Part shown: one piece after another, positions 25,101 to 38,400 of the stretch
Layout of the letters: every line of letters starts with the position of its first letter
How positions within the stretch are numbered: position 1 is the first letter of the stretch
From: Prosapia bicincta
Taxonomy: Eukaryota > Arthropoda > Insecta > Hemiptera > Cercopidae
DNA: 64,000 nt
Assembly (NCBI GenBank): GCA_036971475.1
Contig: JBAIZL010000006.1
Span: 92,925,765-92,989,764, forward strand
Direction: 5' to 3'
Program-made: the position numbers and the translations under genes
The notes under the pieces: model-generated
What the model was told of the DNA's origin: nothing
Seen by the model: only the letters and a program-made list of their open reading frames with translations
The model's database searches: none

Positions 25101-28100
25101 CTTCTTTATTATCCTAAGAGTCCACTAAAGTTTATTTTTTATATAGCGCTAGGTACTTAACTTATCAAATAACGGCGAATGGCTGCTTGCTCACACGTAG
25201 AATTCCGTTGTCTTTAAATTTCACTTTTTTCACACTTAAATTCGTTTTAGTTCCTTCAAATTATATTTACACTTTATTAACTCTTTCAATTCACTTAACC
25301 CTGTTTAATCTTGTCAAGTTTCTTCACAAAACTGTATAATTTTGACTAATTCCTTTCAAATTGAATTTTGACTGCACAGCAAGGTCTGCTTCCTCGGCGT
25401 TACCACGCCAGACTCCAACTACGCGTCCTTAGATTTTCTTTTAAAATCTTACAAATATGGCGGCCTCCTTCTTCTTAAAAAAAAACATATGGATTATAAT
25501 TTAGTTCAATTTCTTCTCACTATAGTCGATTGCACACTTGACCTATTTCTTTACTTTCACATCTGTTAATGTCAACGAACTATTTTCACCAGTTTTAATT
25601 TTGTTAACATACTGTTTCAATTTTCCGATCCTTAACCAACCTTCCAGTGTTTATTTAATTACTATTATTAGTGTGTGAAGTGTCTTTGTGTTTTACTTTT
25701 GTAATATTTCGAAATGTGTGTGTTTTGACTGGACTTTTCCAAACATAACCTTACATTGTTTACAATCGTTTTTCACTTTTTCCTTCAAGTAATTACTTAT
25801 GCCCTATTTTACTAATATTTACAATTTTGTTTAACATATAACTATTATTAGATTATCTTGTTTTAAATTTTATTTGATACAACAAATTTCTTTATGTATT
25901 TACAGTTCAAATATCTTATTTACTAATCTAGGCTTTTACCTAAATTTAGTTTCAATTTTAACCTAACCAATCTTTTAATGAATTTCTTTTTAAATTTTGT
26001 GTGTGTTATTTCTAATATATTCTTCCAATTCTTAAATAATATTATATAGCCCATTCTATAAATGTTACAATATATATATATATATAAAGTAAATATATTA
26101 CTATTGTAAGTAATTTTATCCACCATTAAGTGCATGAGAAAAATATCAGTGATTCGACAATGGTCAAGTGACCAAAAGGTGACTCATCACACAAGGTAAA
26201 ATCATTGCACTTAATGGTGGATAAAATTATTTCCAATAGTAATATATTAACTTCATAAAATCAGTGCAAGAGGTAAATTAGAGGGAAATCACACAAAATA
26301 TACTTTTTTTATAAGTTATTTGCAGTTTAAAAATAAATTAATGTAAAAATTTACCTGTGGCTTTTCCAGTTGGAATCTTTTAAAAAGTCAGACCTCTATT
26401 CAAGTAACAAAAGGCAATGCAGAAGTTCCACTTGGTAGTTTAGTTGTTTCTGGGTATGAGGTTTTAGGAACTGTAACTAGTGACAACGAACCCATTACTG
26501 GTGTAAGCTTTATATTGTTCCGAAAACATAACCAAATGGTAAGTTGTTGTATATTCAAGTATATATTTCAAAATTTAAACAATTGGATTAATCCTTTTGA
26601 ACATATTTAGTAAATTTACATCTTGAAAAATTTTAATAGAGAAAAAATATCTTTTTAATTAAAACTTATTTCTTGTTGAGATTTTAATTTTATTTATTGT
26701 AATTTATTTTGATTGTTGTTTAGTTTGTTATTGTTTATTATTTATTTATGTATAATCAAAATCATAATTGGTTAAAACTGATGGGTTTACAAAGAACTAA
26801 ATATTTGACTGAGATGGGTAAAGTTTAAATTATATGTTGGGAATAAAACCCTCACAGCTATCACAGCTAAAGCATTTTTATACATAGAACTAGGCCATCA
26901 AAATCTTTCTAGCTTTTGCAATAGCCCTGTGTTATATGAACTTGCATGTAATGAAATCTGACCTGGGTTGTATATTCAGTGAAACATTTTGAAAATTTTC
27001 CAGCAGATGTCACATTACTGTCAAATTATCAGTAAAAAAAAATTTACAAATTGTCAAATTTTAAAAAACATTAGTTTTAGAAATACTTGTATTTGATGAA
27101 TAATTTCAATATTAACTATCAATAAATAACAATTATTTGTATCAAGATTACATTTGTTTTGAGGCTAGGGAAAACAATCTTAATTCAGCTCAAAATATGA
27201 ACATAAATGTGTTTCTGATGTTTTGAAAAAACTTAATTTTGTAATAAATAAATATATTAAAAAAATTGAACAGAACTATATATATTTTCCTATTTAACAT
27301 CAGTGCCTTCCTTAGTTGTATAAGAATAAAGGAAAACATTCATCCGCCTTCAAGAAGTAAAAGAATTAAATCAAAGAAATGAGCGTTTTTGCTCAAAGTT
27401 AAATGGATTTCACAGCTGTACTTCAGGTCACATTTTACTCTAGAATTTTTTACTAAGGAGATGGCAGTTAAATGAACTGAAGATTGGGAATTGAGATTCA
27501 TTTATAATTTTTATTTGAAGGATATATTTAGAGACAATTCTTATATTATTAGGTGAAATAAATGTAGTACCTACTCTATTACTGTTTAGCTGTAGTATTG
27601 ATTTAATATTGAATTTAATTTAATATTGAATTTACATTAAAATTGATACAGACTAACTCAATTAAATTTTAAGGCTTTATTCTGTAATTTTCAATATTTG
27701 TATTTTGTAAATACATTTCATTTAATAAATTTTAGTTTTTGTTAATGTCAGATAAATCGTTTTTTATGAATCTATATTTTAAAAATTTTGTTCAAATGTT
27801 AAAATAGATACATTCAGTTTTAATTTCTTGGATCTATATTATTGTTTTACATAACATACTTTCACAGTTAAAAATTTTCGTTTATCAATAACTACGGTTT
27901 AATTTTAGGGTGTCTATTTCTTCTGTAATATTAGCTTGAGAATTTCATGGTTTTGAATTTGAATGTAAAAAGTTATAGATCTATATATATATTTCTCTTA
28001 GATAATACTTTCAACTCATAATCACTTTCTATTTCTAGCCCGGACAGATAATTGGATGTGACACTTCTCCTTTGCCAGGATTCAGTCCAGCAGGAATAAA

Positions 28101-29252
28101 TTTAGATGGTGCTTTTCCTATTTGCCATGTTGCTTCTGACAATAAGGGCCATTTTGTTTTTCCGTGTCTACCTCCAGGGGAGTACATTGTTGTTCCTCAC
28201 TACAAAGGTGCTCAAAGCATTAAGTTTGATGTATATCCAGAAAGCTTGCCATTCGTAGTATTGCATAATAGTGTGACACTTGATACACCATTCCAGGTAA
28301 ATTAAATAACCATATAGTAGGAATTTGTTAAACAATTCTTTTAACGCCATTGTTACTAAGGACAGTTTGCAAAATTAATTTAATTTTAAATATATTTTCA
28401 TAAAAATTGCTTTAAATGAAATTTTTTGGGAACATATTGTTTAAATAATAAATTGATTTGTAACACTTTAATTTTTCAGAATTTTATATTTTAAATATTT
28501 CACTTTTTTTTACAAATGCTTCAAAACTAGCTACGGGTTATGTTGAAAGTCAGAATTATATGTATAACAAAGTTATGAAGTATATTATAAGTGAAAATTG
28601 GTCATAATGATACTTCAAAGAACAACATTATTTAATTAATCACTTAAACAATAGTTTATGACTATCGGAACTTTATTGGACTGCAGTCTCAGGCGCATAT
28701 CCAGGGGGGGGGGGGGCGATAGGGCGATCGCCCCCCCAACACTCAAGAACTTTGGGTTAAAAATCGACAATATATTATTAAATTAGGACTTTTTATTAAA
28801 TTAGACTTTTACTTAAGTTAATTCGTCTTTTATTGTAAATAAAAAATAAAATTTTAATTTTTAATTTGAAAATGTGATTCGTTCCCTTGGCATATCCTCG
28901 TAAACGTCTAAACATTTTAACAACAGATAGCGCTAGTGAAGCTTAGTCTCGAACTTATGATTTTCAATACGTAATTTTTGCAAGCGTAATATTCGCAGTT
29001 GACTCCGGAATTGTTCGTGTTGGAATAATAACTATTTATATTAATTAATAAACCATTTTTATAATAATAGCTTATTATGAAATTAATAATATTCTCTAGC
29101 CATTAGTGTTATCGAAACTGGTATAATTATTTATTAAAAAGTCTAATTTGCTACGAATCTTTATCACGTTACCGATTTCTAACGCAAGCGTAGAAAGAAC
29201 TTTTTCTGTTCTATGTGTTTACATACACACACGCGCGCGCGCACACACACAC

Positions 29253-29298
<46 letters not shown>

Positions 29299-30315
29299 GC
29301 ATCGATCGCCCCCCCCCCCAACGCAAGTTGCTGGATACGTGCCTGAGTCAGTCTAAAGTTCGGATAGTTTATTAAGATTCGTTGAACGTAATGGACTACA
29401 AAATTCAAGAACATTATTTACTTGTTATACTTGGGTGTCTGCTATAACCAGTTTCCCAGTATTAGGGAATGCATAAATTAAAGTATAGTATTGCTATTAT
29501 TTCTAATGCATAAAATATCAAAAAATGGCAAACATTTATTTTGCTCTATTTCGTATGTAAATTTTGTATTTGTTTGCTGGTTGTTAATAATGGCATGATT
29601 TGGTGCTATTAAACGGTCAGTCATAGTAAAAAGTAATGGGTAATACTTTTCCAATTGCCGGATAACCTAGATTTTTATTGTTTCACATATGTTACTTGGG
29701 AATATGTTCTGGGGAAAAAATGCTTATTGCCAGTGGCAGAACTAATAATTCACTCCTTTAACTTTACTTTAAACTTAAACCCACTAATTAAAACTTTCCC
29801 ATTTCAGACTTATGTGTCCACTCTTTGCCGAGTCCTGTGTATTACTGTTTTTCCTATCTCTAGCAATTTCTCTGGTTCAAAATCAAAAACCCACTTCTAA
29901 TTTTCTTGGCCAATTGTTTTACATTTTTTCAAATATTGACCAATAAGGAATTTACTAGTAACCGTTATAAATTTAAACATTTCTGTTAGAAATTCAATTT
30001 TCTTTGAATTCGCACCAATCTGCGCGTGTTCCAAATCATGAGAGTCAACTTAAGTGTAACTACCACTGTTCTTTTGTTAGGCTACGCACACTTGTCCGCT
30101 TCGTGACTTAAACAAAAACTGCCTAGAAACTTGTAAAATTTATTACTACTTCGTTCCCACAAATAAGCCCCTTTTAGCACATATCTTAAAAACTTTACTT
30201 GTATTGCAACACAAAATTCATATTTATATTTGAAACTATTTCTTATTTCAAGATAATTATTTTTTTTTCTTTTATATATTTTTTATGCTTTTGCATTAAT
30301 TAACCTAATATTATG

Positions 30316-30360
<45 letters not shown>

Positions 30361-32413
30361 GTTAATATATTACTATGTAAGTAATTTTATCCACCATTAA
30401 GTGCAATAATTTTACCTTGAGTGATGAGGCACCTTTCGGTCAATTGACCATTGTCGAATCACTGATGTTTTTCTGTTGTAGATGTTCGGTCTGTGAAGTT
30501 GGTGTTTGTTGACGTTACACGCACTTTTTCTTGATCTGTGTGTATGATATTTCTATATAGTATGTCTTCTGTATATGTTGTTTGTAGATTCATTAAATTG
30601 TTGTGTATGTTTTTATAAATGTGGTATTTTTCTAGTGAGTTTAGTTCTATTGGGTTGTTATTTATTTCAAGTATGGTTAGGTTATTTACGTAATTTGTTA
30701 TTTCGTGTTTATGGGATATTAGGTGTGCTGCAACATTTGATACTTTAGAATTTTTGTTTTTGAATGCTCTATAATGTTCTTCAAATCTTATTTTAAATGT
30801 TCTGGTTGTTTTTCCTATGTAAAAAGCGTTACAGTTGTTGCATGTGATTTTGTAAATTCCTGATAGGTTATGTTTTTCTGAATTTGTTTTGTGGTTTGTG
30901 TTATTAAGATATTTTATTATTTTGTTGTTTGGTTTGTAAGTTGGAGTGTAGTATTCTTTGTTGTATATATTTGTTATTTTTTCTATTTTGTTATTGGTGT
31001 ATTTATATTTTAGGTAGATTTTTTTGTTTTACTTACAAACCAATAACACCGGTTTGAAATATCAACACAGGAATTCACATCAAACCGACAAACCACCTAC
31101 AATATCTCCATTTCAACAGCAACCACCCAATAAACATAAAACGATCCATTCCATACAGTCAAGTAATCAGGGGTAAGAGAATCTGTTCGAATGATAAGGA
31201 ATTGGAAGATTTTAATAGAAAGATATCAACAGCCTTCCAGAAAAGAGGATACCCAAAAAAACTCATTGAAAACCAAATTCATTCAGCACAATCCTCGGTT
31301 CACCATAAACCACAAACAGAACAAAATAAACTGTCTTTAATAACAGACTACCATCCTGGTCTACATAAACTCAACAAGATATTGAGAGATGGCTTCAAAA
31401 TTCTTCAAGCTTCCTTCCACACCAAAAATCTTTTCACCGATTCACCGCAAATTTGGTACAAGCAACCTCCCAACTTAAAAAACATCCTAGTACATCCTAA
31501 ACTACCAGACCCTGATGCAGAGAAACCACACAAACTTCCTCATGGCTCCTTCCCACGCAATAGACCTAGATGTAAGACGTGTCCAATATACCCCTCAGCA
31601 AATAGTTTCAACAGCCAAACAACAAAAATGGTCTTCAAAATACAGGGTCATCATAATTGTACATCGAAAAATGTCATATACCAGCTACAATGTAAACTTT
31701 GCTCAGCACAGTACATAGGCCTGACCACGGATGGTCTGAATATCAGAATGAATGGCCACAGACATGATGTTAAAATTATGAATATGGATAGACCAACAGC
31801 TCAACATGCTGCGAGTCACAACATCACAACTTTTGATGACTGCTATACCACAAAAATAATTAAATCACTCCCCCTTGATTGCAATCCCTCAGAACTGAGA
31901 AGGTGGGAACTATCATACCAGTGGTATACCAAGTCCAGAGAATCCCCTAACCTCAACATCAGATAAATCTATTCCTTTTTTTTTTTCCTAATAGCCTTAT
32001 CTCTTTTCCCCTGACAGACTTATATAAACTATAATCACTCATATGCTCATGGAAACAATATATATATATATAGATTTTTTGGACTAGGAGACTGACAGAC
32101 TTACCTTGGTAAGAGTCCACTCTGTAGTCTTGAAATAGAAACACATAAAAGCACTTAAACAATGATATATTTCAACCACACAGTGGTCTTTGTCAATCAC
32201 CTAGGTGATTACAACTATTTTATTTCATTCTCTCATATTTCTTTTTGTGTTTTCTCTTCGATTGACAAAGACCACTGTGTGGTTGAAATATATCATTGTT
32301 TAAGTGCTTTTATGTGTTTCTATTTCAAGACTACAGAGTGGACTCTTACCAAGGTAAGTCTGTCAGTCTCCTAGTCCAAAAAATCTAAATAATCTTTACC
32401 AACCAAAACTAAC

Positions 32414-32447
<34 letters not shown>

Positions 32448-35400
32448 CCTAACGCTGTGTAAATTTGTTACTAACCTAGATACTTTTAAAATATAACTCA
32501 TTGTTTAGTGTGCTATTGACAAATAAGAAAATAATATAGAGAAATTGTTATATTATATTATTGTTGTACTAATCTTCAGAACAAGCATCTGTTTTATAAA
32601 ATATCTCAGAGGGGTGAAACGATACACATACAAGCGATAGGCATACTAACGCACTTATTCTAAGATACACGGATTATGTTTATTATGTCTATTGACTGAA
32701 AATGTCAGCTGTACTGATTCATTACATTTCTCAACTGACTCTTACTTTGAGAAAGAAGTACACACCTTTTCACTTCTCTAGTAGAAGATCACATCTCCAT
32801 GAATCTGTCCTCAAACTTGTGGTCCTGCACAAGTAACTTTTGTCAGACTCAGTCAGAGGGCCATGACTCATGGTACCAGTCCTAGGACAATCGATCTCCA
32901 GCCCGACCCTTCGGCTTTGACTACTTTTCCAGAACTCCAGCCAGGTCTAGTAAACCCTTCTGAAAAGTCAGGTTTTCTGTACCATCTAACTCATTTCAGG
33001 TAGTACTATCAGACCTTTATTCACTCTCGGCTTGGCTTTAGCTAAGGACTTAAACCCCAGACTAGGTGACAGTATGAATGTCTGCAATAAGAATGTCTTT
33101 AGGCAGAAAAGTAGAGAAAAAGTGTATGTGAATGTATATAACTAATTGAATTCCAGTTATCTGAACTACCAATATATTTGAAATACTACTAATAATACTT
33201 ACTAGTTTTGGTTATAATGTCATCTTCCTCAGTGATTGGTTAAAAGTGTTTATATTTCACTAAGACACTTGTATATATTTTACAACTTGCATATAGTAGC
33301 ACTTACTTATATTTGTTGAGGACAGCCGTTTTGGGAAATGTGTCCCATTGTCAGCTTAGACCGTAACTCAGTTTGGGACACATCTCCCAAAACGGCGTCC
33401 TCAACAAATATAAATAAGTGCTACTATAGGCAAGTTGTAAAATATTTACAAGTGTTTTAGTGAAAACTAGTAGCTTACGTAAAGATTGAATTAACAAATA
33501 TGTGTATATTTATCATTATGAATTGTTCTCTCTTGCTAAGCTCTAATTTTACTATGTATTTGTTTATTAAGTTGAATAATTTATCATTTTTTAATTTCTG
33601 TTTAAACTTATTTGTTTTATGTATTATTTTTATGTTTATAAAATTGTATTTATTTATAGATTGTAAATTTTAGGCTTTTTTGTATTTTCTTTATTAAATG
33701 TTTGTTTTTTTTGTGGGGAATGTATGGTTACTTTTGACGGTGTGTGTGACTAGGTTTGAATTGTAAATGTTTGGTTTGATGTAAGCTTTAAGGTGTTCTT
33801 TATATATCCATCTTTTAATTTCTTTTTTGTTTGGCCATTGTATGATTTACTAGTCTTGGAATTCAATTTTATAGATAGGCAATCTATAATAGAGGAGGGC
33901 ACTCTGGTGTAGGAATATTGTTCGAATCATTGTGTATATTTACAAAATCACTATCAACACTAACTTCATTATTAAATCTATCTGGACAGAATCACACTGT
34001 CACAACACTCTCTTTATCCAATAGCATTTACTCCAATTCTGATCTTGAGTTATCCATTGAAAGCCGACCGTACGATAAAACAGTAAAAACTTGACTAAGA
34101 AGTTGACCTAAATTGCCAGCTGATAAGTTAGTTATAAGGATCAGGAAGGCAATAAAAAACCTACTTTATTTGACCTGAGAATTCGTTAGGACTGCTATAA
34201 ATAATTTTCTTTATGATGAAACCGACGAGAGGCAAAAACATTCGCTTAGTTGTGAGAAATTGTTGCACTGAACAAATTAACAAAAGTTATGCAGACATTA
34301 AATTTTAAAAAAATCCAGTTCATCTACTCACTATGCATGTCAATATACACCCTAACCAAATAATCGATGATATAGATTTCAGGGCACTAATCATTAATGA
34401 GATAACAAGTTTCAATTAAAAACTATTTAAAAACATTTTAAAATTAAGCATGCTATAAAAATCAATGTATTTTAAAATTTATACAACTGTTTTTTAATTT
34501 CAAGGTGAAAGGATTTAGTGTTAGTGGTCGAGTGCTGTGGAGTCATGAAGGAAAGCCATATGAGAATGCTGTAGTTTTATTAAATCAGAAAGTTGTGACA
34601 AAAACAGGACCTGATGGAATTTTTCACCTTGATAGCATGAAGGCAGGAATGTATAAGTTGCTGATCCAGGCTCGTAAGTTTTTTTTCATTGTGTTTAACA
34701 TGAAATTTCAATTTTCTTTAAAATGTAAGTTTTAGTTTAGAATTATGCTCAGATATGCATTAAATTGTAAAATTTTTATCTAATATTGTGACAAACCTGA
34801 TTACTGGCTGTTAAAGTTTTGTAAGTGTAGTTCGTGCATAATTGAGATGTGAGTGGGATAATACGACCTGCTGTGGAAGGGTTGATTCACATTAGATACT
34901 TGCGTATGTTCATTGGCTTATTTTACTCATCGTAGATAAAATATCATAGCTCTTACGATAAGATTTTAAATACAGTCATAATAATGCAATTAGTTTGAGT
35001 TCTGAGCGCCACTATTTTGGCAAACAGACTTTTGTTTGGTCGAGGCATCCTTAGTATTGAAAAATACTGATTTGGTCAATACACTAATCACTGTCAAGTG
35101 TACTAAAATGATAACAAAACTGTTTGCTGTGTTATGCATTCCAGCAAGTCGTCTGTCAAATCTACTGTTATATTACCCACACAACTATTTTTTCCACCAC
35201 CGTACCTCTACCAAATCAGTTTATTACACATACGCTTACAAAACTTTGATGGCCTGTACCTACTATTATTAACATAAGCAAGAGAAACTTATAAAGTAGA
35301 ATTCAGCTAAGTGAAATGAAATTTCAGAGATTTAGGAGAGGATTGCTATTAAGAAGAGAGAAAAGGTTCTTTAACACTCAGTCAAAGAGAAAATAGACTC

Positions 35401-38400
35401 TCTTGTTAGGAAGAGAATTGAAGGTTTTAGGATTTTCAGTATAATCAGGGTGTCTAGTGACAAGGAAAACCGGGAAAACCTGGAAAAGTCAAGGAATTTT
35501 AAGATTCTGGAAAATTCAGGGAAAAGTCAGGGAAAATTTTAAAAAATCGGGAAAATATTTATTTTGATTAGAAACAAAACTAGTGGCCATTGCTCTCGAA
35601 TATTTGGTATTGTAAGCCAGCGGTTTAGGGGCAGGGCAGTCAGGAAATAACACTTCTTTATTTAGATGCCCATTATTTATTTGATAAGCCTGTTGCTATG
35701 ACTTCAGGACTTATGTCAATAAATATTAAACGTGTCGAGTTGGTACAGCTGGGAAGTTTTACCCTGGACCGTGGCCTTGGGGTGCGCAGTGGCTCTGTTA
35801 TCATATGGACAGGTGGGGATAACAGATAACTCAGTCTGTTTCTGATCACACAGAACGCTGTGTAAACATTCGTAGCCAGCTATTTGTCTAGACTCGTGAT
35901 AGTATGTGTTTTATTTGACAGTGATTATTTTTACACTGTTTATTTCAACATGGAAGGTTCCGGTTTTCATTGCCGTAGCGGGCAATCGCGTCATTACCTC
36001 CCCTCCTTCCTTAGGATAAATATAAACTGAAAGATGAAGTGACCGAAGCACAGATTATATGGTGCGTGAATTTAGTAATGCAACACTTCTTTACGCAATG
36101 CAGAAGGTAGTGTGTGCCTCTTTCCAAGGATGTTCCCTGATAGCACCATTGCACAGAACATGAGATTGCGGAAAGATAAAATTTCCTATAGTGTTGTATT
36201 CGGTTTATCAAATTATTTTATAGATCTGTTACTGACATCATTAAATTCAAATTCTAACTATGTAATTGGCTTTGGTGAAAGTTTAAACAAAATATCACAA
36301 AGAACCCAAATGGATTTGAGTGTTAGGTATTGGGATGCAGAGACGGATGAAGTGAAAGCTCGATATTTTGGTTCTGTGTTCCTTACAGACACAAAAGCAA
36401 AAGAGGTACTCAATTCGTTCTTAAAAGGTGTTCAAAGTCTGGATTTATCCAAGATCCTTCAGATATCAATGGATGGGCCCAATGTAAACTGGGCTTTCTA
36501 TAGACATCTAAAAGAGGAAAAGTCAGGGAAAACTCAGGGAATTTCTTCAAGCTATTTTACTAGACACCCTGATAATATGATATAAAAATCAAGGAAATGG
36601 TACTTTCAGAATGGAGGTCGGATGGATTAAAAGAGTATTATAAGAAATAAGAAAGTAGTAAGGGTAGTATTAGATTTAAAAGATGGGGGAAGACAAAATT
36701 ATGTTCACAGTAGTTTTTGCCAGTATTGGTCAGATACTGTACAACAGATTTTATTGAGCAAATACTGAACATTCTTTAATTTTTCTTTTTTCATTTTAGT
36801 TTTATAATGTTTTTTGAACAGTGCAACTCCTTTCATCTTTTAAAAATATTTACACCGTATCAAATGTTTTTTTTTTAAATCGGTTACTCTTATTTTCTCT
36901 GTGTTTCTTGAGTTTTCATCTTTTAATTATTCATTCAAATAAATGTATATTGATAGTTTATTGCTAACTCAAAAGAATTACTATGTTTTTGCTTTTAAAC
37001 TTTGGAAATAACAGAAGAAAAAAATGAATTTAGCCTTTGTGAATTTATTCAACTATCAACTGATGGCATTGGTAGTGCTGTCTACAATCCTACAGGAACC
37101 TTCATTCTTTAACTCTACAAATGGTGACTGACACATATTTGCATATTTATTTATGGCTGCGCATATTTTTGTCTGTGATAATTGTAGGGATAGAGACCTT
37201 TGATTATTTTATGCCAGAAATTGTGTTACCACCAAAATAATTAAAGTTGTGTTGCCACCTTGTTCTCAATTGCGACCCCTCGGAACAGAGGAGATGGAAA
37301 TTATCATATCAGTGGTACACCAAGTCGAGAGAACCCCTTAACCTCAACATCAGATAACTCCATTCACTATCTTTTTTAAAAATAAAAAATGTTTAAAACA
37401 AATATTTAAGGGTACGTTGGTATTTTACCAACCACACGCCTATAGGGAATGTAGGACATTACAGAATAAAAATATATATAAATAAACCTTAATATTAAAG
37501 CTTTATAAAAGTACCTAAAAATATTTTCGGAACAAGAACAAAGTTATTTTAAATGTCAAATTATAAAGCAGTTAAAACTTACCTTTAAGGTGTTTACATA
37601 TATAACCTTATTTTTTAAACATACCCATTTATAAACTAATTATTTAGGAATTGTGCATTATTTAATACAACATTACTAAATACCTGTATTAAAATATACC
37701 TACAAAGTATCCAGTTAGGATAGATTTGGTTGTAAGAAATGTTAAATTAAATATTAAGGTTTATTTATGTATATTTTAATTCAGTAATGTCCTACAATCC
37801 CTCTAGGTTTTTGGTCGGTATAATACCAAAGTATCTATCTAAGTTATTATTATCAATATTTATAGATTTATAAAGCTAATAGGAAACAATATACTTTTGT
37901 TATCTATATATCTGTGGATATTTTCGATTTGGATATCTACACTGTTATGTACATTGGTAACTTACTTCATTTTCTTTTTCTACTTGTCAAAAGGCACAGT
38001 GTGTCTAAAATATATCATTATTTTAGTGTCCATGTGTGTCTATTTCAAGATTACAGACCATACTATTAAACGGTAAATCAGTAAGTCTCCTACTTAGTCA
38101 AAAAAAAACATAAATAACCATTAAGCTCTACAAGCTATATCACATATGTATCCATAAATATAATTTCGTAAGCCAAATTTTGAAAGAAAAATTGTAGGCA
38201 CCAGGAAGGTTGTACAGAGCTGGAAGACAGCTCAAATTAAAGGCATTGACATGAAGGAGCAGGGAATAATATGGGTTTTCTCAATTTGCAACATTTATAG
38301 GGTTTTGAGGAACATAAATTTATCAAAAATCATCATAAGAAATACATTACATTGAAAAACAGCTGAGTATGATTTTCAAATATTTCAGCTGAGAAACAGC

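Larger units (their letters stand above)
16172..26069 (-). mobile_element. Ty3/gypsy LTR retrotransposon, nearly complete, minus strand
   Basis: A 9.9-kb element in NOMO intron 4, transcribed right to left: 5' LTR 24607-26069, gag 22464-24305, pol 18965-22443, a non-coding stretch 17627-18964, 3' LTR 16172-17626. Domain order protease-RT-RNase H-integrase marks Ty3/gypsy rather than Copia. No env-like open frame is seen. The two LTRs differ at only a handful of sites over 1.45 kb, so the insertion is recent. Even so, three reading-frame events occur (an amber codon in gag, the gag/pol junction, and a 1-nt break near the integrase end); at least the last looks mutational. Confidence 0.95.
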
